The position numbers were made by a program, and so were the translations under genes. From positions 57,100-121,099 of the forward strand of contig CAXBLT010000007.1 in assembly GCA_963976795.1 (NCBI GenBank): a DNA stretch of 64,000 bases, read 5' to 3'. This document shows positions 26,376 to 33,012 of this stretch, piece after piece; within the stretch, counting starts at the first letter, position 1, and each line of letters begins with the position of its first letter. The notes under the pieces are model-generated. The model was not told the origin of the DNA, searched no databases, and saw only the letters and a program-made list of their open reading frames with translations. This DNA comes from UBA7359 sp963976795. GTDB taxonomy: Bacteria > Pseudomonadota > Gammaproteobacteria > Eutrophobiales > Eutrophobiaceae.

Positions 26376-27470
26376 CTATGATTGGTAAGCAGGGAAATCA
26401 GCATACCCCTCCTTAGTAGGTGCGTACCAAATTTCCGTAGGCGCTTCTTCAGCAAGCGGCCAATCATTTTCAAAACGCTCGACCAAATCTGGGTTACTAA
26501 TATACGGGCGACCGAATGCAATTAAATCAGCATGCTTATTTGCAATCGCTTGTTCTGCAGTCTCCTGATTGTAGCCACAGTTACCCATTAACGGTCCTTT
26601 GAATACCTTTCCTATTTCTGACAGCGTCATGGCTTCACCATGCTCATGAAAACCAAACGCCAGACCATCCATGACATGTAGGTAAGCTAAAGAAAAATTA
26701 TTTAATTGTTCAGCAACAAAGGTAAATTGCTCGCGGAAATTAACAGAGCCCATATCATTGAACACACCATTCGGTGCAAGCCGGACACCAATCCTGTCAA
26801 CAGATACTTCTGCCATTACTGCTTGCAAAATTTCATCAAGAAAACGATATCGATTTGGAATGCTACCACCATAACTGTCTGTACGTTCATTAGTTTTCGA
26901 TTGTAAAAACTGATCAATTAAATAGCCATTTGCACTATGCACTTCCACCCCATCAAAACCGGCTTGCATTGCACGTCTAGCGGCATTTTTATAATCATTT
27001 ACAGTTTCCTTAATCTGTTCAACGGTCAATGCCGCTGGAGTTTCATAATGCTCTTTACCTTTGGGGGTTTGAATATATTCACCATTCAACTTTATTGCTG
27101 AAGGTGCAACGGGCAGGTCTCCGTTATGGAAACTACTATGTGAAGCGCGGCCACAGTGCCACAATTGTAAAAACATTTTACCACCCGCCTCATGTACGGC
27201 ATCAACGATTAGTTTCCATCCCTGCACTTGTTCATCGTTATAGATTCCAGGTGAATCCATCCAGCCGATGGCTTGTTTTGAAATAACAGTTGCCTCTGAA
27301 ATAATCAGCCCTGCCGATGCACGCTGACTATAATAGTCTGCCATCAATGCATTTGGGACTCGCTCACTCCCAGCGCGTCCTCTTGTTAACGGGGCCATTA
27401 CGATACGGTTTTTTAACTCTAGTGAATTATTTATTGAAACCGGTTTTAACAATGGGCTGGCTTTACTCAT
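26376..27470 (-). CDS. Old Yellow Enzyme-family flavin oxidoreductase (copy 1)
   Basis: A 364-residue NADH:flavin oxidoreductase of the NemA/OYE type. It should bind FMN and reduce activated alkenes such as N-ethylmaleimide or nitro compounds with NAD(P)H. The substrate-binding pair His-Asn is in VEVHSANGYLIDQF, and the FMN-binding segments RIVMAPLTRGRAG, RLAPNG and FGRPYISNPDLVERF are present. A ribosome site AAGGAA precedes the ATG. The paralogue at 29142-30242 is very similar along its whole length. A decayed LysR gene lies upstream in divergent orientation. Confidence 0.92.
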   Translation of the reverse strand: MSKASPLLKPVSINNSLELKNRIVMAPLTRGRAGSERVPNALMADYYSQRASAGLIISEATVISKQAIGWMDSPGIYNDEQVQGWKLIVDAVHEAGGKMFLQLWHCGRASHSSFHNGDLPVAPSAIKLNGEYIQTPKGKEHYETPAALTVEQIKETVNDYKNAARRAMQAGFDGVEVHSANGYLIDQFLQSKTNERTDSYGGSIPNRYRFLDEILQAVMAEVSVDRIGVRLAPNGVFNDMGSVNFREQFTFVAEQLNNFSLAYLHVMDGLAFGFHEHGEAMTLSEIGKVFKGPLMGNCGYNQETAEQAIANKHADLIAFGRPYISNPDLVERFENDWPLAEEAPTEIWYAPTKEGYADFPAYQS

Positions 27471-27781
27471 GTAAATATTCCTTAATTGAAAATTGATTAA
27501 CTAATGGATAGTAAGCAGAATATAAACAGTATTGTATCTGTTTTTTATTACCGTTGTTAACAGCAAGGAATAATGCGTGAGTAAAATTACTATACACATC
27601 CTTGTGTCTTGATTATACATCAAATAAGGCTATCCCTAAGAGTAGGAGTTTTGAAACTAGCTCCTGCTTTGAAGCTTAATTTTCCTACAACCGTCTTTTA
27701 TTACTATTCTTCATGATCACGACTCATGTTAATTAACATGAATTCATGCATAGCAAAAAGGACATAATCAGGTGTATATCA
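27471..27781. other. Regulatory intergenic region with 18-bp palindrome
   Basis: The 311 bases between the OYE copy 1 start and the decayed LysR gene hold no gene. At 27724-27741 lies a perfect palindrome TCATGTTAATTAACATGA, 40 bases before the decayed regulator's start, a plausible former LysR operator. An imperfect AGGAG/CTCCT stem lies near 27645-27666. Confidence 0.55.
27724..27741. promoter_or_regulatory. Perfect 18-bp palindrome, candidate operator
   Basis: TCATGTTAATTAACATGA is fully self-complementary and contains a T-N11-A element. It sits between OYE copy 1 and the divergent LysR remnant, where a LysR-type protein would bind. Confidence 0.5.
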
Positions 27782-28021
27782 ATGGATAGGCTAACGAGCA
27801 TGAAAGTATTTGCCACTGTGTCACAAGACTCGGTAGTTTTGTAACACAGCGAAAAACTGGATATTTCAAACACCATGTGTTCAAAATTTATCCGAGATTT
27901 AGAAAATAATCTTGTCTATCCTCATAGTAAACATATGTCAGTTAAAATCAGAAATTTTGTCGATTATGTGCAAACTTATTTTGCACCTTCCTGGAAGAAA
28001 GCGAGGCATGAAGGAAAATAA
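27782..28021 (+). pseudogene. Decayed LysR-type regulator
   Basis: Read in one frame from ATG 27782, the sequence gives MDRLTSMKVFATVSQDS, a stop, then KLDISNTMCSKFIRDLEN, which is the LysR helix-turn-helix start (normally MDRLxxMxVFxxVxxxGSF...ISxxxVSxxIxxLE). After about 15 more residues it jumps to KIRNFVDYVQTYFAPSW, which resembles the C-terminal end of LysR proteins. So one internal stop and a large internal deletion (the whole effector domain) have destroyed the gene. It is divergent from OYE copy 1 and was probably its regulator. Confidence 0.75.
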
Positions 28022-28098
28022 CTCTATATTACAATTGCTTAGATAAACTAGCCTTGAAATACCCAAAACCGCTACAAGTTCACACTTTCTTTATCATG

Positions 28099-28129
28099 AT
28101 GTTGCGACGCAGCATAATTGACGTATAAT
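28099..28129 (+). promoter_or_regulatory. Phasin-1 promoter with PhaR-type operator
   Basis: The imperfect palindrome ATGTTGCGACGCAGCAT (28099-28115) has a TGC-N3-GCA core and overlaps a -35-like TTGCGA (28102-28107); TATAAT lies at 28124-28129, spacer 16. PhaR proteins of Rhodobacter and Paracoccus bind CTGC-N3-GCAG-type sites upstream of phasin genes. Confidence 0.7.
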
Positions 28130-28171
28130 TGTAGCTAATACAATTTCAATTTAAGTCTTTGGAGTAGAGCT

Positions 28172-28483
28172 ATGGAAAAATCATTTGAGAAGTTAGTCGA
28201 ACCAATAAAGGAATTGAATAAACTGACGTTCAAAAGCATTGAGCAGATAACCGCTCTGCAGTTTAAAGCATTTCAAGACAATGCAAAAATTGGTATGTAT
28301 GCTTTAAATACCGCAACAGAAATCAAAGATCTTGATTCATTTAAAAACTATCTGGAAAGTCAGATCGCCGTCAGTCAGTATGTTTCAGATAATGCCGTAG
28401 TTGATGTCAAAGAAATTGCGGAACTGAGCAGTTCATTCGCTACCGATGCAAAGGAAGTTGTCGAAAAATCAATTATTTCATAA
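28172..28483 (+). CDS. Phasin family protein (copy 1)
   Basis: A 103-residue, all-helical phasin. These proteins coat polyhydroxyalkanoate granules in the cytoplasm and control granule number and size. It starts MEKSFEKLVEPIKELNKLTF and continues KSIEQITALQFKAFQDNAK, the usual amphipathic pattern of the phasin_2 family. GGAG lies nine bases before the ATG. The tandem paralogue at 28707 shares length, sequence and promoter layout. No PHA synthase gene is in the window. Confidence 0.9.
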   Translation: MEKSFEKLVEPIKELNKLTFKSIEQITALQFKAFQDNAKIGMYALNTATEIKDLDSFKNYLESQIAVSQYVSDNAVVDVKEIAELSSSFATDAKEVVEKSIIS

Positions 28484-28510
28484 ATAATAGCCTCTGCTCG
28501 CGCTAACCCT

Positions 28511-28532
28511 AAACCGCTCTTTTTGAGCGGTT
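28511..28532 (+). terminator. Hairpin after phasin copy 1
   Basis: Stem AACCGCTC / GAGCGGTT around a five-T loop. The T tract after it is weak (TTCCTTAATT), so termination may be partial. Confidence 0.6.
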
Positions 28533-28638
28533 CCTTAATTGCTAAATTCCTCGTTACAATTTCTATTTCCTCCCATTTTACCATTAAAAATTTAGTATAA
28601 TTACAATATAATCAATAACTTACAATAACTCAAAGATT

Positions 28639-28669
28639 ATGTTGCGGTGCAGCATATCTAGAGTATAAT
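28639..28669 (+). promoter_or_regulatory. Phasin-2 promoter with PhaR-type operator
   Basis: ATGTTGCGGTGCAGCAT (28639-28655) followed by TATAAT at 28664-28669. The palindrome-to-TATAAT distance is identical (25 bases, start to start) to that in front of phasin copy 1, and 15 of the 17 palindrome bases match. Confidence 0.72.
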
Positions 28670-28706
28670 GTGTTCCAATGTTTAAATAAGATTTTGGAGA
28701 AATATA

Positions 28707-29021
28707 ATGGAAAACACATTTGAAAAATTAGTAGCACCGATAAAAGAACTCAACGAGTTGGCCTTAAAAAGCATTGAGGAAATCTCTGCTATCCAAATTA
28801 AGACACTTCAGGAGAATGCAAAGATTAGCGTTGATTCATTGAAATCTGTAAGCGAGATCAAAGACTTTGACTCTCTGCAAAGCTATCTGAGTAGCCAAGT
28901 TGAAGTCGCGCAGAGCGTGTCAACTCACGCAATAGAAGACGCACAAGAAATTGCCAAGTTGGGTGAATCTTATGCTACCAGCGTTAAAAAGATTGTTGAG
29001 AAATCAGTACCTACTGCTTAA
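28707..29021 (+). CDS. Phasin family protein (copy 2)
   Basis: A 104-residue phasin, closely related to copy 1 (MENTFEKLVAPIKELNELAL against MEKSFEKLVEPIKELNKLTF). It should also bind PHA granules. TTGGAGA precedes the ATG. It has its own promoter, palindrome and terminator, so this is a duplication of the full transcription unit. Confidence 0.9.
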   Translation: MENTFEKLVAPIKELNELALKSIEEISAIQIKTLQENAKISVDSLKSVSEIKDFDSLQSYLSSQVEVAQSVSTHAIEDAQEIAKLGESYATSVKKIVEKSVPTA

Positions 29022-29045
29022 TTTATTCCTCATTATGCAGAAATT

Positions 29046-29074
29046 AAAAACCGCTCCCAAGAGCGGTTTTTTTA
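29046..29074 (+). terminator. Intrinsic terminator after phasin copy 2
   Basis: Stem AAAAACCGCTC / GAGCGGTTTTT with a CCAA loop and a seven-T tract. Confidence 0.88.
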
Positions 29075-29141
29075 TGTCCCTGAATCTAGATACACGACAC
29101 ATTAGTTGTCGTTATTAGTTCACATGCGGCCAATGTTTCGA

Positions 29142-30242
29142 TTACGCCGCTTCATAAGCAGGAAAATCTATTAAACCATCCTCCCTCGGAGTCCACCATA
29201 ATTCCGCGTCCGCCTCAGGTGCCAGCGTCCAGCCATTTCTGAAACGCTCTACCAAATCCGGATTACTAATATAAGGTCGTCCAAAAGCGATAAGATCGGC
29301 TTTGCCATCGGTAATAGCCTGTTCCGCCGTCTCTTGCGTATAACCACAATTACCCATTAGCGGGCCATCAAATACCTGTCTAAATTCATCCAGCGTCATC
29401 GGTTCACCCTGTTCGTGAAAACCAAAATCCAAACCATCCATGACATGAAGATAAGCCAATCCATAGTTATTTAATTGCTGTGCAACATAGGTGAATGTCT
29501 CACGATAATCTGGTGACCCCATATCGTTATATATACCATTAGGTGCAAGACGAACTCCGACTCTGTCAACTGGGATCTCTTGAGTGACGGCTTTAAGTAC
29601 TTCATCCAGCATACGGTAACGGTTTTCAATACTGCCACCATATTCATCGTTACGTTGATTGGTGCGCGACTGCAAAAACTGATCAAGTAGATAGCCATTC
29701 GCGCTGTGTACCTCCACACCATCAAAACCGGCCTGCTTCGCTCGCTTCGCAGCATTCTTGTAGTCCAGTATCGTTTGCTTAATCTCGTCGATGGTCAGTG
29801 CACGCGGAGTTTCGTAGTCTTCCTTTCCATTAGGTGTATGGATCCCATCGCCATTTATTTTGATTGCAGAAGGCGCAACTGGTAATTCACCATTGTCATG
29901 AAAACTGCTGTGTGAAGCTCGGCCCATATGCCATAACTGTAAAAATATAAGGCCACCTTCAGCATGAACCGCGTCAACAATCCTTTTCCAGCCCTGCATT
30001 TGCTCATCGTTATATATCCCCGGTGATTCAACCCAGCCTCTGGCAATCTTCGATACCACCGTCGCTTCGGCAATAATCAAACCCGCCGAAGCACGTTGAC
30101 GGTAATATTCAGCCATTTGTTCATTAGGAATGCGATCGGGTCCTGAACGTGCTCGTGTCAGAGGAGCCATCACAACGCGGTTTTTTAATTGCAAAGAATC
30201 ATTTAATGATAACGGGTTTAACAATGGACTATCTTTACTCAT
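29142..30242 (-). CDS. Old Yellow Enzyme-family flavin oxidoreductase (copy 2)
   Basis: A 366-residue paralogue of the enzyme at 26376-27470. FMN and substrate motifs are intact: RVVMAPLTRARSG, VEVHSANGYLLDQFLQSRTN (His-Asn pair), RLAPNG and FGRPYISNPDLVERF. It probably reduces electrophilic alkenes or quinone-like compounds. It is followed upstream, on the same strand, by a quinone-oxidoreductase-like gene 107 bases away, so both may belong to one electrophile-response unit under the HxlR regulator at 31565. Confidence 0.92.
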   Translation of the reverse strand: MSKDSPLLNPLSLNDSLQLKNRVVMAPLTRARSGPDRIPNEQMAEYYRQRASAGLIIAEATVVSKIARGWVESPGIYNDEQMQGWKRIVDAVHAEGGLIFLQLWHMGRASHSSFHDNGELPVAPSAIKINGDGIHTPNGKEDYETPRALTIDEIKQTILDYKNAAKRAKQAGFDGVEVHSANGYLLDQFLQSRTNQRNDEYGGSIENRYRMLDEVLKAVTQEIPVDRVGVRLAPNGIYNDMGSPDYRETFTYVAQQLNNYGLAYLHVMDGLDFGFHEQGEPMTLDEFRQVFDGPLMGNCGYTQETAEQAITDGKADLIAFGRPYISNPDLVERFRNGWTLAPEADAELWWTPREDGLIDFPAYEAA

Positions 30243-30349
30243 AATTTTTCCTTATTGATAATTTTCTTAGTGGAGATATCTAGTGCAGCGCTTATCTTAA
30301 TCTCATATTTTTAATTCGTCTTTGATGTTACTTTTTACGAAGCACTGCA

Positions 30350-31342
30350 TTAGACGGTAACAACAATCTTGCCTTTCTGCTGGTTTGTTTCCATGAAGCG
30401 ATGTGCTTCAACAATTTCATCCAGACTAAACCGATGGTCATCAATGATCGGTTTAATATCCCCCGATTGAAGTGCATTGAACACATAGTCTCTGGCACGG
30501 TCACATAGCTCTGGCGATTGCGTAATTTCAAACAAGGTATAGCCCCGGATAGTCAATCCCTTTGCTAGTGCTGGAAATAAAGGAAAGAGTGTTGGTTCAG
30601 GCGATAAAGCACCATATTCAAAAATGGTTGCGCCTGTAGCTGATGCGGCCGCAAGCTCAAGTAGCATAGGTCCGCCAACTGGATCAAAAATTAAATTTGC
30701 TCCTACCCCTGATGTGATCTCTGCCACCTTTTCTGCTAAGTCTTCTTCATCGGTGACAATGACGTGATCAGCGCCCGCTTCAAGCAGGAATGATTTCTTA
30801 TCTGCACCGCGTGTAGTCGCAATTGCCAATCCACCTGTTGCCTTAGTAAGCTGAATCGCGGCTAAACCAACACTACTACTAGCCGCCGTTATCAACACAA
30901 CATCATCTTTTTTCATTTTTCCATATTCAATCAAAGCTCCATATGCCGTGATGTACTGCATCCAGATAGCCGCGCCCTCAGTTGCAGAAAGCTTCTTCGG
31001 ATAATGCGCTATCGCAGTAACAGGCAAGATCGCAGATTCACCATAAACACCATAATCAACCATTGAGAAGGCAGGAATGCTGCTAACACGATCTCCTACC
31101 TGGAAACCCGTAACGTTTGATCCAACCGCATCAATAATACCAGCAGCTTCATAACCTATTTGAGATGGTAATTTCGGAGTTTCCAGATATTGCCCTTTTC
31201 GAAAGACTACTTCAGCACGGTTTAGCCCAATCGCCTCAACCTTGATACGAACCTCTGTGCCACTCGGTTCAGTTAGCGGCAGTTCCTCCAGTTTGAGGAC
31301 ATCGGCATTACCTAATTCATGAAAACGAACAGTCTTGGGCAT
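30350..31342 (-). CDS. Zinc-independent quinone oxidoreductase-like MDR enzyme
   Basis: A 330-residue medium-chain dehydrogenase/reductase: GroES-like domain (IGLNRAEVVFRKGQYLETPK, GYEAAGIIDAVGSNVTGFQVG) and a Rossmann domain with a nucleotide-binding loop (VLITAASSSVGLAAIQL). No structural-zinc cysteine cluster or catalytic zinc cysteine/histidine set is evident, so NADPH:quinone reductase or enoyl-reductase activity is more likely than alcohol dehydrogenase. Divergent from the HxlR-type regulator gene, as in other quinone-responsive pairs. Confidence 0.88.
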   Translation of the reverse strand: MPKTVRFHELGNADVLKLEELPLTEPSGTEVRIKVEAIGLNRAEVVFRKGQYLETPKLPSQIGYEAAGIIDAVGSNVTGFQVGDRVSSIPAFSMVDYGVYGESAILPVTAIAHYPKKLSATEGAAIWMQYITAYGALIEYGKMKKDDVVLITAASSSVGLAAIQLTKATGGLAIATTRGADKKSFLLEAGADHVIVTDEEDLAEKVAEITSGVGANLIFDPVGGPMLLELAAASATGATIFEYGALSPEPTLFPLFPALAKGLTIRGYTLFEITQSPELCDRARDYVFNALQSGDIKPIIDDHRFSLDEIVEAHRFMETNQQKGKIVVTV

Positions 31343-31480
31343 TCGAAAAAACTCCTATTAATTTTAATAATAACTCATGGCAATTCATATACTCGTCTGA
31401 TTATTGAGAGTAAGATTTTTGTGCCGTGTTTACAGAAACTTGAATGACCATTTCATTTAAAATAATGCCAGTCTTATCTG

Positions 31481-31509
31481 TTGCAGATAACAAGTTGAAA
31501 AACTATAAT
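31481..31509 (+). promoter_or_regulatory. Promoter of the HxlR-type regulator gene
   Basis: TTGCAG (31481-31486), a 17-base spacer and TATAAT (31504-31509), a near-consensus sigma-70 promoter whose start site would fall at about 31516, inside the palindrome at 31513-31535. Confidence 0.68.
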
Positions 31510-31512
31510 CCA

Positions 31513-31535
31513 CTTAGTTTATTATGTAAACTAGG
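31513..31535. promoter_or_regulatory. Inverted repeat, candidate HxlR operator
   Basis: Arms CTTAGTTTA and TAAACTAGG pair at eight of nine positions around a five-base TTATG spacer. It covers the predicted transcription start of the hxlR-type gene. A further GGTT-N9-AACC repeat follows at about 31534-31550. Confidence 0.62.
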
Positions 31536-31564
31536 TTCCTATAAGTAACCAAAGAGAGTTCTAA

Positions 31565-31945
31565 ATGACTAATTTAAAAGCCAATGTTTTTGCCGCTAAA
31601 TGTTCGTCCAGAGAAGTGCTTGTCTTAATCAGTGAAAAATGGGTTTGTCTGGTGATTTGTGCGTTAAGCAAACAGAAGGTTCTACGTTTTGGTGAACTCA
31701 AACGGCTCTGTGAAGGTGTGTCGCAAAAAATGCTTACGCAAACTTTACGAAAGCTGGAACGCGATGGATTGGTAAATCGAACTGTGTATGCCAATAAATT
31801 ACCACTAAAAGTTGAGTATCAACTCAGCCCATTAGGAGAAAATCTGGTTCCTGTAATTCAACAAGTAACAACATGGGCTGAAACAAATATGCATAAAATT
31901 AATAAGCATAGATTGGCGTTTGAGAAAAAAAATAGTGCGGCATAA
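31565..31945 (+). CDS. HxlR-family (DUF24) transcriptional regulator
   Basis: A 126-residue winged-helix regulator of the HxlR family: LVLISEKWVCLVICALSKQK, LRFGELKRLCEGVSQKMLTQ, TLRKLERDGLVNR. The conserved N-terminal cysteine is C13 (AAKCSSREVL); in redox-sensing relatives (YodB, QorR, HypR) a cysteine at this place senses quinones, diamide or disulfide stress. Divergent from the quinone oxidoreductase gene, its likely target. Confidence 0.9.
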   Translation: MTNLKANVFAAKCSSREVLVLISEKWVCLVICALSKQKVLRFGELKRLCEGVSQKMLTQTLRKLERDGLVNRTVYANKLPLKVEYQLSPLGENLVPVIQQVTTWAETNMHKINKHRLAFEKKNSAA

Positions 31946-31960
31946 TCCGAACGTTAGACT

Positions 31961-32317
31961 CTAATTATTTTTCTTCAGTAAGTCCTGTAAAATTGCGAAT
32001 GGCTTACCAGTACCATGTCCCTGTTCAAGTTCATTAGTCGCGCTTGTTGGTGGAGCATTAGCATCCAGATATTTTGCATGCTCATGGTCATGACAATAGA
32101 GACACAGTAGCTCCCAATTACTCCCATTCTCAGGGTTATTATCGTGATTATGATCTTTGTGATGAACTGTTAATTCGCTGATATTTTCTCGTGTAAATTC
32201 GCGCTTACATTTACCACACACCCACGGATACAGTTTGAGCGCCTGTTCGCGATATCCGTGTCCTCTTAATTCGGCATTGCGCTTGGACTCTGCGACAATT
32301 TTATCAAGCTTATCCAT
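31961..32317 (-). CDS. yajD: YajD-type HNH nuclease
   Basis: A 118-residue protein of the YajD family. Zinc-binding CGKCKREF and CLYCHDHEHAKYL flank the HNH core LTVHHKDHNHDNNPENGSNW. The cellular role of YajD is not established. Followed on the same strand by no close gene; yqcC lies 38 bases upstream. Confidence 0.9.
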   Translation of the reverse strand: MDKLDKIVAESKRNAELRGHGYREQALKLYPWVCGKCKREFTRENISELTVHHKDHNHDNNPENGSNWELLCLYCHDHEHAKYLDANAPPTSATNELEQGHGTGKPFAILQDLLKKNN

Positions 32318-32355
32318 GGACCTTATTTTTATAAAATTGATTCCTTCAGGTTGTT

Positions 32356-32700
32356 TTAGTGTCTCAGTGCAGCTGCTTGAATACTGATTAAATCATCAAA
32401 GGTCTTGAGCTGTTTTAGAAGGGTATGAGTAGATGGATCATCCTTATGCAAGCATTCTTCCGCATATTCGAAGATTCCGCTTTGTGCCGGCAGCGGTTTG
32501 GTCTCTTCTATGGTTTCTTTCATCCTTGGTAAGAATATCCATTGCAACCATTGCTCAAATTTGAGCGTATCCATACAAAAAGGGATTGTGCTATTCAGAT
32601 CACTAGCATTAGGTCTGCACCTATCCCATTTACCATGGGTACGGAGACTAGCCTCAACTTCAAGCAATACGTCGGCAATTCGGTTTGGAATATCGTGCAT
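32356..32700 (-). CDS. yqcC: YqcC family protein (DUF446)
   Basis: A 114-residue all-helical protein. Conserved segments PFCMDTLKFEQWLQWIFLPR and LPAQSGIFEYAEE are typical of YqcC. The function is unknown. Probably cotranscribed with yajD. Confidence 0.88.
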   Translation of the reverse strand: MHDIPNRIADVLLEVEASLRTHGKWDRCRPNASDLNSTIPFCMDTLKFEQWLQWIFLPRMKETIEETKPLPAQSGIFEYAEECLHKDDPSTHTLLKQLKTFDDLISIQAAALRH

Positions 32701-33012
32701 TAAACTAATTATACGTCGAGTTTAACTGTTGCTAAAGTTTGGAATGCGCAATCTTCTGGATATAAGCTGTGAAATCTCCTCTAAATTCCTGCTGATCGGG
32801 GTTAATTTTCAATTTTTTATGCAGAAATGACACATGATTTCACATATTTAGACAATCTGGTTTATACTCCGCCCGCCAGTTTACACGTCATGCGGTCAAC
32901 TCAGTGGATATGCAGAAATCTGAGGGTATTATTTGTAGCGCAGTTTCCCGAAACTAGGCACAGGGAAAGTAATCGATTTCATTAATTAATTTAACTTTAT
33001 AGAGTAAGAACA
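32701..33012. other. Intergenic leader of the EF-G 2 gene
   Basis: The 312 bases hold no gene. The part near 32855-32885 (TATACT at about 32870) may be the promoter, but no well-spaced -35 partner was identified. The untranslated leader upstream of the EF-G gene would then be about 130 bases, with a weak ribosome site (GAGTAAG) before the ATG. Confidence 0.45.
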
